Made by a program: the position numbers and the translations under genes. DNA of 64,000 nucleotides from Sphaerisporangium rufum (lineage in GTDB: Bacteria > Actinomycetota > Actinomycetes > Streptosporangiales > Streptosporangiaceae), in NCBI RefSeq assembly GCF_016863395.1, contig NZ_BOOU01000059.1:62001-126000 (forward strand). The letters are read 5' to 3'. Below are positions 34,592 to 43,445 of this stretch, piece by piece (position 1 is the stretch's first letter; each line of letters begins with the position of its first letter). Below the pieces are notes generated by a model. The model had not been told where the DNA came from, made no database searches, and saw only the letters and a list, made by a program, of their open reading frames with translations.

Positions 34592-34597
34592 TAGCGT
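34592..34597 (+). promoter_or_regulatory. Leaderless -10 (TAGCGT) for UvrA-like gene
   Basis: TAGCGT, 7 bases, then ATG at 34605. The short divergent gap (34542-34604) must also hold the WYL regulator promoter. Confidence 0.6.
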
Positions 34598-34604
34598 CGG
34601 GTAC

Positions 34605-36857
34605 ATGAGCCATATCGAGATCACCGGTGCGCGGCAGCACAACCTCAAGAACGTCTCGCTGAAGATCCCGAAGCGGCAGATCACGGTCTTCACCGGCGTC
34701 TCCGGATCCGGCAAGACCTCCATCGTGTTCAGCACCATCGCGGCGGAGTCGCAGCGGCAGCTCAACGAGACGTTCCCCGCGTTCGTCCGCAACCGGCTGC
34801 CGAAATACGGCCGCCCGGACGCCGACGAGATCGCCGGCCTGTCCGCCGCGGTCGTCATCGGCCAGCAGCGCCTCGGCGGCAACTCCCGGTCCACCGTCGG
34901 CACCGCCACCGACATCCACGCGCTGCTGCGGCTGCTCTTCTCCCGGGTGGGCACGCCGTTCGCCGGCTACTCCGACGCCTTCTCGTTCAACGAGCCCGCC
35001 GGCATGTGCCCGGAGTGCCAGGGCCTCGGCCGGCGGGTCGCGCTGGACGTGGACCGGGCGGTGGACCGGTCGAAGTCGCTGAACGACGGCGCCATCCTGC
35101 TGCCCGGCTACACGGTGGGCGGTTACTACTGGTCGACGTTCGCGCAGTCCGGCCTGTTCGACAACGACAAGCCGCTGGCCGGCTACACCGAGGCCGAGTG
35201 GGAGACGTTCCTGCACGGCGTCGGCCCCCGCTTCCAGATCAAGATCAAGAGCGGCCAGGCTCCGCAGAAGTACGAGGGCCTGATCGTCAAGTTCGACCGC
35301 CTGCACGTCAACCGGGACACCGAGGACTCCGCGCGGCGCGACGCGGCGCTGGCCTTCACCACCGTCCGGCGCTGCCCGCTGTGCCGGGGGGCGCGGCTGA
35401 ACCAGGCCGCGCTGGCCTGCCGGATCGACGGCCGCAACATCGCCGAGCTGGCCGCGATGGAGGTCCGCCACCTGGTGGACGTGGTAGCCGCCATCGACGC
35501 CCCGGTCGCGGCCCCGATGGTGGAGGCCCTGGTGAACCGGCTGCGGCACATGGTCACCATCGGACTCGGCTACCTCAGCCTGGACCGCCCCACTCCCACG
35601 CTGTCCGGCGGCGAGTCGCAGCGCGTCAAGATGGTCAAGCACCTGGGCAGCAGCCTGACCGACATGACCTACATCTTCGACGAGCCGACCATCGGGCTGC
35701 ACCCGCGCGACGTGGCCAACACCAACCGGCTGCTCCGCGAGCTGCGCGACAAGGGGAACACCGTGCTGGTCGTGGAGCACGACCGCGCCGTGATCGAGAT
35801 CGCCGACCACGTGGTCGACGTCGGGCCGCACGCCGGTACCCGCGGCGGTGAGATCGTCTACGAGGGCGGCGTCGCCGGGCTGCGGCGGGCCGGCACCGTC
35901 ACCGGGCGGCATCTGCGCCGCCGCCCGGAGCTCAAGAAGGCCGTCCGGCCGGCCACCGGCCGGCTCACCGTGGCCGGCGCCACCGTGCACAATCTCAAGA
36001 ACGTCACCGTGGACTTCCCCGCCGGAGTGCTCACCGCGGTCACCGGGGTCGCGGGCTCGGGCAAGAGCAGCCTGGTCAACACGGCGTTCCTGGCCGCGCA
36101 CCCGGACGCGGTGGTCGTGGACCAGTCCGCCGTCGGCACCTCGGCCCGCTCCACCCCGGCCACCTACACCGGCCTGATGGACAAGGTGCGTGCGATGTTC
36201 GCCGCGGCGGGCGGGGTGAGCGCCGGGCTGTTCAGCTTCAACTCCACCGGCGCCTGCCCTGAATGTCACGGCCTGGGGGTGGTCCACACCGATCTGGCGT
36301 TCATGGACGGCGTCACCTCGGCCTGCCAGGCGTGCCGCGGACGGCGGTTCCGCGATGACGTGCTGCGGCACAAGGTGCGCGGCAGGTCGATCTCCGACGT
36401 GCTGGAGATGACGGTGAGCGAGGCGGTGGAGTTCTTCACCGAGCCGAAGCCCCGGCGCGTCCTGCGCGCCCTCGACGAGGTGGGGCTGGGCCATCTCAAG
36501 CTCGGCCGGCCGCTGAGCACGCTGTCCGGCGGCGAGTGCCAGCGGATCAAGCTGGCCGGCGAGCTGCACCGCCAGGGCAAGGTGTACGTCATGGACGAGC
36601 CCACCACCGGCCTGCACATGGCCGATGTCGAGCGGCTACTCGGCATCCTGGACCGGCTGGTCGACGCCGGGAACACGGTGATCGTCATCGAGCACGACCT
36701 GGACGTGGTCGAGCACGCCGACTGGGTGGTGGACCTCGGGCCGGACGGCGGCGACCGCGGCGGCACCATCGTCTTCGAGGGCACGCCGCACGACCTGGCG
36801 GCCGCCGGCGGCTCGCACACCGGCACCGCCCTGCGGCACCACCTCGCCGCCCGCTGA
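34605..36857 (+). CDS. UvrA-like ABC ATPase (short class, UvrA2/DrrC type)
   Basis: 750 residues, about 200 shorter than housekeeping UvrA. Two ABC modules are visible: Walker [10 protein letters not shown] with [11 protein letters not shown] and [12 protein letters not shown], and Walker [10 protein letters not shown] with [11 protein letters not shown] and [12 protein letters not shown]. Zinc-type cysteine pairs [25 protein letters not shown] and CQACRGRR are retained. The UvrB-binding and much of the insertion region appear reduced. Short UvrA homologues are tied to drug or DNA-lesion resistance in antibiotic producers. The divergent WYL regulator points to stress- or drug-induced expression. 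Confidence 0.9.
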   Translation: MSHIEITGARQHNLKNVSLKIPKRQITVFTGVSGSGKTSIVFSTIAAESQRQLNETFPAFVRNRLPKYGRPDADEIAGLSAAVVIGQQRLGGNSRSTVGTATDIHALLRLLFSRVGTPFAGYSDAFSFNEPAGMCPECQGLGRRVALDVDRAVDRSKSLNDGAILLPGYTVGGYYWSTFAQSGLFDNDKPLAGYTEAEWETFLHGVGPRFQIKIKSGQAPQKYEGLIVKFDRLHVNRDTEDSARRDAALAFTTVRRCPLCRGARLNQAALACRIDGRNIAELAAMEVRHLVDVVAAIDAPVAAPMVEALVNRLRHMVTIGLGYLSLDRPTPTLSGGESQRVKMVKHLGSSLTDMTYIFDEPTIGLHPRDVANTNRLLRELRDKGNTVLVVEHDRAVIEIADHVVDVGPHAGTRGGEIVYEGGVAGLRRAGTVTGRHLRRRPELKKAVRPATGRLTVAGATVHNLKNVTVDFPAGVLTAVTGVAGSGKSSLVNTAFLAAHPDAVVVDQSAVGTSARSTPATYTGLMDKVRAMFAAAGGVSAGLFSFNSTGACPECHGLGVVHTDLAFMDGVTSACQACRGRRFRDDVLRHKVRGRSISDVLEMTVSEAVEFFTEPKPRRVLRALDEVGLGHLKLGRPLSTLSGGECQRIKLAGELHRQGKVYVMDEPTTGLHMADVERLLGILDRLVDAGNTVIVIEHDLDVVEHADWVVDLGPDGGDRGGTIVFEGTPHDLAAAGGSHTGTALRHHLAAR

Positions 36858-36901
36858 CCGCCCCCCTCACCCGGAGCCGCCGCGACCGGCACCGCCTCGC
36901 C

Positions 36902-37018
36902 CGGAGCCGGTCCACGCTCGGCCACCTCACCCGGGGCGCCCGCATGGAGCCACCTCACCGGTGCCAAGCCACGCGGAGCCGGTCCGCGCTCGGCCACCCA
37001 CCGGGGGGCACCGGCATG
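36902..37018. repeat. Imperfect 45-bp direct repeat in a convergent gap
   Basis: CGGAGCCGGTCC(A/G)CGCTCGGCCACC starts at 36902 and again at 36974 (72 bases apart), and both copies continue to a shared GGGG...GCATG end. It lies in the 256-base gap after the UvrA-like gene. No gene or clear terminator is seen there. Confidence 0.65.
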
Positions 37019-37113
37019 ACGCCGCCCAGCCGGCGCCGTCCTCGCCGGGCCGCCGTACCCAGGTCGCGAACACCCCGCGGCCGGCGCCGGTGGTCCACGC
37101 CGGGCGGCCGGTG

Positions 37114-39693
37114 TCAGCCCGCCGGGAAAGGCTCGTCGGGGAAGGCCCCGGAGGTGGTGCCGGTGGGCAGCTCGACCTGGTCACCCTCGGCGAGCCCGGA
37201 CCGCACCTCCACGTACCGGTCGCCCCGCACGCCGAGCCGGACCGGCCGCTGGACGGTCCGGCCACCGGCGCTGACCAGCACGGTGCTCACCCCGTCGGCC
37301 CGGGTGCGCACCGCCTGCGCCGGGATGTAGAGGGTGCCGGCCGCCTCGTCCACCGTCACGCTCACCGTCGCCCCCTGCCCGAGCATCAGCCCGCCGGGCG
37401 GCCGGTCGAACGCGATCATCACTCCGTAGCGCACCAGCCGGCCGGTGCCGGTCGCGGCGACGTCGACGTGCGTCACCCGGCCCGGATACACCTGGCCGGG
37501 GCGGGTGGCCAGGGTCACCTCGGCCCGGCGGCCGACCCGGAGCCGGCCCACGTCGGTCTGGGTGAACATCGCCTGCACCTGTAGCTCGTCCAGGTCGCCC
37601 AGGGTGACGAAGGTGGCACCGGCCGACGCCTGGTCACCGGTCGCGCCGAGCACCGCGAGGATCGTGCCGGCCACCGGTGCCTTGATCGTCGCTCCGGCCA
37701 GCGCCTCGTCCGCCTCGCGCAGGTCGGTGGCCGCCCGGGCCACCGCGGCCGCCGCCTGCGCCACCGTGGTCACCGCGCCGCCCTGACCACTCCCGCCCTG
37801 ACCACCGTGCGCTCCCAAGGCGCCCTGCGCACCCTGGCCGCCCTGCGCGCCCCGGCCGCCCTGGGCGCCCCGGCCGCCCTGGGCGCCCCGGCCGTTCCCC
37901 GACCGGCCCGATCCGGACGGGTCGCCCTGGCCGCCGGAGCCGGACGGGCGCGCCGACGGCTCCGGCCGCGGCGTGCGCCCGTCCGGCGATTCACAGCCGG
38001 TGGGCGGCGCAGCGGACGGCGCCACCGGCGGTCCGGGCGTGCTGCCGCCGTCCGGCGCGCCGGGCGGCGGGGCGACCACCACGATCGACGGGGACGGCCG
38101 CGGGCCGGGTGACCCGGATCCGCGCGGACCCGGCGGCGGGGTCGGAGTCGGCGAACCCGAGGGTGCCGCCCCCGCCGCGACCAGGGCTCCCACCGGGGTC
38201 GCACCGGCCGGTGAAGCCCCCAGGTGCCCCGCACCGGCCGCCGCACCTCCCGACCGCCTTGCTCCGGCCGTCGCGGCCCCCGGCTCACCGGCCCGGGCGG
38301 ATGATCCGGATGCACCGGTACCACCGGCCGGCGAGCCGGCTCGCGGGGCCGGCGTACGGCTCCCGGCGGGCGACGGCGAGCGGCCGGCGGACGGCGTGGC
38401 CTCCGCTGCCCGGCGGCCGGTGTCCGAAGGAGCGCCCGCCACCGGCGTCCGGCCGGCAGCGGAGGGGGACGCCGACACCGAGGGGCGGACCGGTGCCGGC
38501 GACGTGGGCGTCGCCTTCGCGGAGGCCGGCGGGTGCGGCGACGCCGTCCCGGCGGGCCTGGTCCGGTGTGGCGCCGGGTTCCCGGCACCCTCGGGCACGT
38601 GAGCCGACCCGGTCCGGCCCGCCATCGGGAGCGCCTTGCTCCGCGCGGGCACCGGGACCGCCTTCGTCCGAGCCGGCGCCGGGACCGCCCTGGTCCGCGC
38701 GGGCGCCGGGGTCGCCTTCGTCCTGGCGTGCTCGGGGGACGGCGTCGGGGTCGGGCTGGGCGTGCGGGAGGCGGCGGGCGTACCGGCACGGTCACCGCCG
38801 GCGCCCCACTCGGCACCGGCCCCGCGCACCGGGACGCCGGCCGGATCCGCGGTGCCATCGTGCGCCGTGGCCACGCCGGACACCGGGGCCTCGGCCGCCA
38901 TCAGCGCCGCTGCCGGTACCGCCATGATCGGCTCCGTCCGGGGTCGCACGGTCACCACCACCAGGGGCGCGGTCGGTGCCGGCGAGGGCGCCGGGCTCGC
39001 CGCCGGCGGGCAGGTCACTCTCGCCGTGGGCGTCGCCGGCGGCCGGACGGTCGGCGTCCTGGACGGCCGGCCGGTGGGCCCGCCCGACGGCCGGCCGGAC
39101 GGCGTACCGGTCGGACCGGTGGTCGGCCGCCCGGACGGCGTACCGGTCGGACCGGTGGTCGGCCGGGCGGACGGTGACCCGGACGGCGTACCCGTGGGAC
39201 CGGTGGTCGGCCGCCCGGACGGCGCGCCGGTCGGGCGGAGAGCGGGGCCGCCGGACGGCCGGGTGCCGGTGGGGGCACGCCGCCCGCTGCCACCGGTCCC
39301 GCCGGCCGGGGCGGCCGGCGGGTTCTCCAGCCGGTCCAGCGTCTCCTCGGCGGCGGCCAGCGCGGCGGCGGCCCCCTCGCGGTCCTCGCGGGCGAGCGTG
39401 CCGTCCACCCGGGCCAGCACCTGGCCCTTCTTCACCCGGCTGCCCGGCCGGACGCGGACATCGACCACCCGGCCGGAGGCGCCGAACGCCAGGTCCCGGG
39501 TTTGGGCGTCCACCGTGTTCCCGGCGGCGGACACCGCGCTGACGACGGTGCCACGCCGGGCGGCGGCCAGCTCGATCGGCGCCTTCGGCGTCCCGTCCTC
39601 GGCGAGCAGGACCAGCCCGGCGCCGGCCAGCAGGACGGCCGCGAGGGCGAGACCTCCCGCGCGCGCGGCGGCCGGTGCGCTCCTCGATCTCAT
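37114..39693 (-). CDS. HlyD/MacA-like efflux adaptor with a ~515-residue low-complexity insertion (orphan)
   Basis: About 859 residues, twice the usual adaptor size. The N-terminal helix ([20 protein letters not shown]) and first lipoyl half ([25 protein letters not shown]) end near residue 125. The second half ([34 protein letters not shown]), beta-barrel ([26 protein letters not shown]) and membrane-proximal domains ([15 protein letters not shown]) occupy the last 220 residues. Between them is a Pro/Thr/Gly/Ala/Ser-rich stretch including 12-residue [12 protein letters not shown] repeats, PARTKA repeats and GAQGGR repeats, and only two cysteines. No permease or ATPase is adjacent. Its promoter carries the same CCTGA box as the first adaptor. 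ATG 39702 is an alternative start. Confidence 0.85.
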   Translation of the reverse strand: MRSRSAPAAARAGGLALAAVLLAGAGLVLLAEDGTPKAPIELAAARRGTVVSAVSAAGNTVDAQTRDLAFGASGRVVDVRVRPGSRVKKGQVLARVDGTLAREDREGAAAALAAAEETLDRLENPPAAPAGGTGGSGRRAPTGTRPSGGPALRPTGAPSGRPTTGPTGTPSGSPSARPTTGPTGTPSGRPTTGPTGTPSGRPSGGPTGRPSRTPTVRPPATPTARVTCPPAASPAPSPAPTAPLVVVTVRPRTEPIMAVPAAALMAAEAPVSGVATAHDGTADPAGVPVRGAGAEWGAGGDRAGTPAASRTPSPTPTPSPEHARTKATPAPARTRAVPAPARTKAVPVPARSKALPMAGRTGSAHVPEGAGNPAPHRTRPAGTASPHPPASAKATPTSPAPVRPSVSASPSAAGRTPVAGAPSDTGRRAAEATPSAGRSPSPAGSRTPAPRAGSPAGGTGASGSSARAGEPGAATAGARRSGGAAAGAGHLGASPAGATPVGALVAAGAAPSGSPTPTPPPGPRGSGSPGPRPSPSIVVVAPPPGAPDGGSTPGPPVAPSAAPPTGCESPDGRTPRPEPSARPSGSGGQGDPSGSGRSGNGRGAQGGRGAQGGRGAQGGQGAQGALGAHGGQGGSGQGGAVTTVAQAAAAVARAATDLREADEALAGATIKAPVAGTILAVLGATGDQASAGATFVTLGDLDELQVQAMFTQTDVGRLRVGRRAEVTLATRPGQVYPGRVTHVDVAATGTGRLVRYGVMIAFDRPPGGLMLGQGATVSVTVDEAAGTLYIPAQAVRTRADGVSTVLVSAGGRTVQRPVRLGVRGDRYVEVRSGLAEGDQVELPTGTTSGAFPDEPFPAG
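37777..39321 (-). repeat. Low-complexity coding insertion with several repeat families
   Basis: Internal families include about 36-bp units encoding [12 protein letters not shown] (about 39090-39230), 33-36-bp units encoding [16 protein letters not shown] (about 38640-38730) and 18-21-bp units encoding GAQGGR (about 37805-37895). All remain in one frame without a stop, which argues that the insertion is translated. Confidence 0.8.
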
Positions 39694-39737
39694 GGCGGCC
39701 ATCCTGGCGGCACCAGGTCATGTCTGGCTCAGCCCAT

Positions 39738-39753
39738 CCTGAAGGTTTCCTGA
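39738..39753 (-). promoter_or_regulatory. Response-regulator-type direct repeat box B (CCTGA-6-CCTGA)
   Basis: CCTGAAGGTTTCCTGA matches box A (26851-26866) at 14 of 16 positions and lies 45 bp before the ATG at 39693. A further TCAGG at 39757-39761 makes CCTGA-GGA-TCAGG with the distal unit. This suggests co-regulation of the two adaptors. Confidence 0.65.
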
Positions 39754-39846
39754 GGATCAGGCCGGCCACCACGAGACGCGACGGCGGGCGACGGTTCCGG
39801 CGGTTTCGCGGGAGTATGGGGACACATCGATCACCGGGAGGATCAC

Positions 39847-40188
39847 ATGTCACGAGATCTTTTCGCGGGCGTCCCCGTCGTAAGCCTCGCGGCGGCGTTG
39901 CCGTGGTACGAGCGGCTCTTCGGCGGGCCGCCCTCGTTCCGGCCGAACGATGTCGAGGCGGTGTGGGAGATGGCCGAGCACCGGTACGTCTACCTGGTGC
40001 AGGATCCGGAACGTGCCGGGAACGCCCTGGTGCTGTCCTTCGTCGACGATCTGGATGAGCGGGTCGCCGGGCTGGCCGGGCGGGGCATCGAGCCGGCCCG
40101 GCACGAGACGTACGACGGCGGGGTGACCAAGGTGACCTACCGCGACGCGGACGGCAACGAGATCGCCTTCGGCCACGCCCCCGGGTGA
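39847..40188 (+). CDS. VOC/glyoxalase-fold protein
   Basis: 113 residues, one VOC module: FAGVPVVSLAAALPWYERLFGGPPSFRPNDVEAVWEMAEHRYVYLVQDPERAG, then LVLSFVDDLDERVAGLAGRGI and the end VTYRDADGNEIAFGHAPG with the metal-type Glu. GGGAGGA lies 4-5 bases before the ATG. Single-module VOC proteins dimerise; members bind or modify small toxic compounds. The substrate is unknown. Confidence 0.87.
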   Translation: MSRDLFAGVPVVSLAAALPWYERLFGGPPSFRPNDVEAVWEMAEHRYVYLVQDPERAGNALVLSFVDDLDERVAGLAGRGIEPARHETYDGGVTKVTYRDADGNEIAFGHAPG

Positions 40189-40210
40189 CGCCACCGGTCT
40201 TGGTTCGGTC

Positions 40211-40233
40211 CGCCACCGGACGGGCCGGTGGCG
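40211..40233. terminator. Bidirectional terminator hairpin
   Basis: CGCCACCGG-ACGGG-CCGGTGGCG, a perfect 9-bp stem between the convergent VOC and Rpn-like genes. A second CGCCACCGG at 40189-40197 could pair alternatively. Confidence 0.75.
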
Positions 40234-40243
40234 GCGGGCGGAG

Positions 40244-41134
40244 TCAGTCGAAGAGGTCGGTGGCGGTGGTGGCGGTCGCGGCCCGCTGGATCCAGGTGTC
40301 CAGCAGGGTGCTGTCGGTGCACTCCATGATGCGGTCGCGTACCTCGCCTGGGACGGGGATTCCTCGTCCGGCCAGCAGCACGAGGACCGCCTCCGCTTTC
40401 CCTTCGGCTTTCCCTTCGGCTTTCCCTTCGGCTTTCCCTTCTTCTCTTCCTTCGGCGACGTACTTCTTGGCGAAGTCGCTCTGGTATTCGTACGTGCCCA
40501 CCGCCATCAATACCTCCCAGTTCTTGCGCGCCGCCTCCGGCAGCATCGCGAACACGAAATCAGCGTACAACCGGGCCCGCTCGTCGTCGACGACGGTAAG
40601 CCCGGCCAGGCATGCCTCCAGCACCGGCTGGGCGGCGTCCTCACCGCCATGAGTGACCGCCGAGAGCACGGCCATCTCCGGCGAGCGGATCGCCGTCCTT
40701 GAATCGGTTATCAGGGGCACCGCGCCGGGGTCGGCCACCAGTGGAGTGAGATTCCACCCGGGGTGTCCCATGTCGATGGTCTTCGCACACCACCGGGCGA
40801 TCCCCGGGTCGGTACAGATGACCAGCAGCAGTGCCGGACATTTCAGGCGCGCACGGATGGACGCCAGGTAGACCGGCCAGCTCCAACGCTTGCCGGGGTC
40901 GCGGCCGCGTTGCACCTCGACCACCACCGCCAGGGCCGGCTTGTCGGCCCACAGCACGGTGATCGTGTCCGATTGGTATTCGAGCGGCTTGAATTGCGTT
41001 AGATCGCCCGGCTCCACGCGCGCCTCGCGATGCGCCGGCAACGGCACCTTGAGCACTTGTTCCAGGATCTCGCCCGCCAACTCGGGGCGATTTCGGAAAA
41101 GGGCGATCAACGCCTCGTGTTCCATCGTCAGCAT
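40244..41134 (-). CDS. Rpn-like PD-(D/E)XK nuclease/transposase-family protein
   Basis: 296 residues. It begins MLTMEHEALIALFRNRPELAGEILEQVL and continues with a nuclease-like core: ITVLWADKPALAVVVEVQRGRDPGKRWSWPVYLASIRARL, holding the Glu-x-Gln pair of the Rpn/PD-(D/E)XK superfamily. A helical region (FVFAMLPEAARKNWEVLMAVGTYEYQSDFAKKYVAEGREEGK) and four EGKA repeats precede the short C-terminal domain. Multi-copy relatives are common in actinomycetes and are thought to be recombination-promoting nucleases or toxin-like; the function here is unproven. ATG 41134 is supported by a TAAAGT element. Confidence 0.78.
   Translation of the reverse strand: MLTMEHEALIALFRNRPELAGEILEQVLKVPLPAHREARVEPGDLTQFKPLEYQSDTITVLWADKPALAVVVEVQRGRDPGKRWSWPVYLASIRARLKCPALLLVICTDPGIARWCAKTIDMGHPGWNLTPLVADPGAVPLITDSRTAIRSPEMAVLSAVTHGGEDAAQPVLEACLAGLTVVDDERARLYADFVFAMLPEAARKNWEVLMAVGTYEYQSDFAKKYVAEGREEGKAEGKAEGKAEGKAEAVLVLLAGRGIPVPGEVRDRIMECTDSTLLDTWIQRAATATTATDLFD
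40395..40442 (-). repeat. 12-bp x4 coding repeat (EGKA)
   Basis: GCTTTCCCTTCG is repeated four times (40395-40406, 40407-40418, 40419-40430, 40431-40442), giving a charged helical EGKA linker. Such slippage-prone repeats are typical of this nuclease family. Confidence 0.9.
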
Positions 41135-41141
41135 GGCCAGG

Positions 41142-41147
41142 ACTTTA
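41142..41147 (-). promoter_or_regulatory. Leaderless -10 (TAAAGT) for Rpn-like gene
   Basis: TAAAGT on the minus strand is 7 bases before the ATG at 41134. The surrounding 41140-41245 is clearly AT-richer than its neighbourhood. Confidence 0.5.
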
Positions 41148-41421
41148 TAGCGCCGGCAAAGTTCGCTCAAACTTTCGAGCAGGTGGTTAAATCTGCCGTC
41201 AGCGAGCTATTTAATACTCTATTTCCGGCATTCGTGCCTTGCTGAATGGGCCACCCGGAAGATCGCTGGGGGGATCCGTCCGCCGGCGATGGGGCGCACC
41301 GATAGCGGGAGAGCCATGATCGATGGCTCATCGGCGGCGGCTGCGGCCCGCGAGGTGACCTCCGGCTCCCCGGGCTCGTCTCCGGGCCGGCTCGCGCCGG
41401 GGGAACGACCCGGGCGGCGCG
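41148..41421. other. AT-richer gap upstream of the Rpn-like gene
   Basis: Bases 41148-41245 contain TTTAATACTCTATTTCC-like sequence, unusual for this window, and read as imported flanking DNA. Bases 41246-41421 return to high GC. No gene is supported in this interval. Confidence 0.5.
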
Positions 41422-41505
41422 TCAGGTGAACAGCGCGCCGATCAGTACGATCAGCACGAGCAGCGCGAGCACCGTGGGGAGCAACCAGCGACGGGGACGG
41501 TCCAC
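41422..41505 (-). CDS. 27-residue single-span membrane peptide (candidate small gene)
   Basis: A GTG-initiated frame encodes a peptide with a basic N-terminus (MDRPRRW) followed by an uninterrupted hydrophobic helix (LLPTVLALLVLIVLIGALF) and a stop. TAGGCT sits 7 bases before the GTG, the same leaderless arrangement as at 48524 and 29718. Positive-inside topology and the length of the helix fit a small inner-membrane protein. I do not know a family. It lies directly after thpR on the same strand. Confidence 0.6.
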   Translation of the reverse strand: MDRPRRWLLPTVLALLVLIVLIGALFT

Positions 41506-41512
41506 GTATTGG

Positions 41513-41518
41513 AGCCTA
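41513..41518 (-). promoter_or_regulatory. Leaderless -10 (TAGGCT) for the small membrane peptide
   Basis: TAGGCT ends 7 bases before the GTG at 41505; its first three bases are the TAG stop codon of thpR. Confidence 0.6.
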
Positions 41519-42106
41519 ACTCCGCCCGGCCGATGACCCGCGCACGCCGGCACCGCCGAGCGGCCAGGTCTCCAGGATCTCGTAGCGGACGGTGGCGCCG
41601 AGGTGGCTGCGCACCAGGTGGACGTGCCCGGCGTGCCACGGCGACCCGGCGAAGCCGCGCAGCGACTCGACCAGCGGCCGGACGTCGATGCCGGCCCGCG
41701 GGCGGGCCCGCGCCACGGTGAGGTGCGGCCGGAACCTCCGCCGCTCGGCCATCTCCACGCCCGCGCGCCGCGCTCCGGCCGCCAGCGACGCGGCCAGCCG
41801 GGGCAGCACCGGCTCGCCGCCGGCCAGGCCGAGCCAGACGACCTGCGCCCGGGCGGCGGACGGGAACGCCCCGCCGGCGCCGAACACCAGAGTCACCGCC
41901 TGGTACCGCCCGACCGCCCGGCCCAGCCGCCCGGTGAGGTCCGGCAGCACCCGCTCGGGGACCTCGCCGAGGAACGCCATGGTGACGTGCCAGGTCTCCG
42001 GCGCCGTCCAGCGCAGCTCCGGCCACGCCTCCCGGTGGGAGCCGAGGGCCGCCGCGATCTCAGCGAGCGCCTCCGGGGGCGGCGACAACGCCACGAACAA
42101 CCGCAT
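41516..42106 (-). CDS. thpR: RNA 2',3'-cyclic phosphodiesterase (LigT/2'-5' RNA ligase family)
   Basis: 196 residues with the typical start MRLFVALSPPPEALAEI and both catalytic HxTx motifs, WHVTMAFLG near residue 40 and FRPHLTVARARP near 130. The enzyme opens 2',3'-cyclic phosphates on RNA ends and can ligate 2'-5' tRNA halves in vitro. Its ATG lies inside the preceding MFS gene: the two overlap by 47 bases on the same strand in different frames. Confidence 0.93.
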   Translation of the reverse strand: MRLFVALSPPPEALAEIAAALGSHREAWPELRWTAPETWHVTMAFLGEVPERVLPDLTGRLGRAVGRYQAVTLVFGAGGAFPSAARAQVVWLGLAGGEPVLPRLAASLAAGARRAGVEMAERRRFRPHLTVARARPRAGIDVRPLVESLRGFAGSPWHAGHVHLVRSHLGATVRYEILETWPLGGAGVRGSSAGRS

Positions 42107-43445
42107 CGCGCCTCCTTCCCGTGGCCAGCCGGGTCACCAGCAGGGCCAGGCCGACACCGATCAGGCACATCACCCCGCAGATCACCATGCCGAGCCGCGG
42201 GCCGGCGATCTCGCCGGCCCAGCCGACCAGCGGCGCCCCGATCGGCGCGCCTCCGGTGAACACCAGTAGATAGATTCCCATCACCCGCCCGCGCATCTCC
42301 GGGGACGCGGCGAGCTGCACCGAGGAGTTGGCGGCCGTGGTCGTGGTGATCATGGCCATACCGGCGGGCACCAGGGCGAGCAGGAACGCGGGGTACGCCG
42401 GGGCGAGCGCGGCGGCGATCTGGGCGACGCCGAAGCACAGGCCGCCGCCGACCAGCAGGCGGCGGCTGGGCCGGGCCCGGCGGGCGGCGAGCAGCGCGCC
42501 GCCGAGGGCGCCGACCGCGAACACGCTGGACGCCACGCCGAAGGAGGATGCGTCCTGGCCGAACACCTGCCGGGCCATCAGCGCGATGCTCATCGAGAAG
42601 CTGGTGGCGAACATGGCGGCGAAGGCCACCAGCAGGATCGGCAGCAGCAGCTCGGGCCGTCCCCGCACGTACCGCAGGCCGGCCCGCAGCTGTCCCTTCG
42701 CCCGGGCGACCGGTGCGGCCGTGCGCAGCTCGGACCGCCTCATGAGGAGCAGGCCGGCGATCACCGCGGCGAACGAGGCCGCGTTCACCAGGAAGATCGG
42801 GCCGGTGCCGCCGAGCGCGTGGATCAGCACGCCCGCCACGGCCGGGCCGACCACCCGCGCCAGGTTGAAGGTCGAGCTGTTCAGGGCGATCGCGTTGGGC
42901 AGGTCGGTGCGCCCGACCATCTCCACGACGAACGACTGCCGGGTCGGCATCTCGACGCAGGAGATCATCCCGAGCGCGAACGCCATGACGTACACGTGCC
43001 AGATCTGCGCGTACCCGGTCAGCACGAGCAGGCCCACGGTGAGCGCCAGCGTCCCCAGGAGTGATTGCGCGACCATCAGCAGCCGCCGCTTGGGATAGCG
43101 GTCGGCCAGCATGCCGCCCCACAGCCCGAACAGCATCACCGGCAGGAACTGCAGGGCGGTGGTGATGCCGAGGGCGGCGGAACTGCCGTGGCTCAGCTCC
43201 AGGACCAGCCAGTCCTGGGCGGTTCGCTGCATCCAGGTGCCGACGTTGGAGACCACGCTGCCCGAGACGAACAGCCGGTAGTTGTGGTTGCGCAGCGAGC
43301 GGAACATGCCCCCGGTGGCCGGTCGTCCGGCCGGCGGCTCCGCCGGTTCCGGGCCCGGCGTTGACGTCGCGGCACGCGGCGAGCGGGGTTCGAGAGGGTC
43401 GGCAGGCTCCCGCAGCCCGGCGTCCACCGGCCTCAGGGCGGTCAC
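42060..43445 (-). CDS. MFS efflux transporter
   Basis: 461 residues. A Pro-rich cytosolic leader of about 40 residues is followed by twelve membrane helices, starting FRSLRNHNYRLFVSGSVVSNVGTWMQRTAQDWLVLEL. It includes the loop 2-3 motif GLWGGMLADRYPKRRLL and the second-half counterpart GGALLAARRARPSRRLL, the enterobactin exporter/MFS_3 type. The GTG start overlaps the MarR stop (GTGA), so the pump is coupled to a MarR regulator, suggesting drug- or phenolic-inducible efflux. Its 3' end overlaps thpR. Confidence 0.92.
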   Translation of the reverse strand: MTALRPVDAGLREPADPLEPRSPRAATSTPGPEPAEPPAGRPATGGMFRSLRNHNYRLFVSGSVVSNVGTWMQRTAQDWLVLELSHGSSAALGITTALQFLPVMLFGLWGGMLADRYPKRRLLMVAQSLLGTLALTVGLLVLTGYAQIWHVYVMAFALGMISCVEMPTRQSFVVEMVGRTDLPNAIALNSSTFNLARVVGPAVAGVLIHALGGTGPIFLVNAASFAAVIAGLLLMRRSELRTAAPVARAKGQLRAGLRYVRGRPELLLPILLVAFAAMFATSFSMSIALMARQVFGQDASSFGVASSVFAVGALGGALLAARRARPSRRLLVGGGLCFGVAQIAAALAPAYPAFLLALVPAGMAMITTTTAANSSVQLAASPEMRGRVMGIYLLVFTGGAPIGAPLVGWAGEIAGPRLGMVICGVMCLIGVGLALLVTRLATGRRRDAVVRGVVAAPGGAR

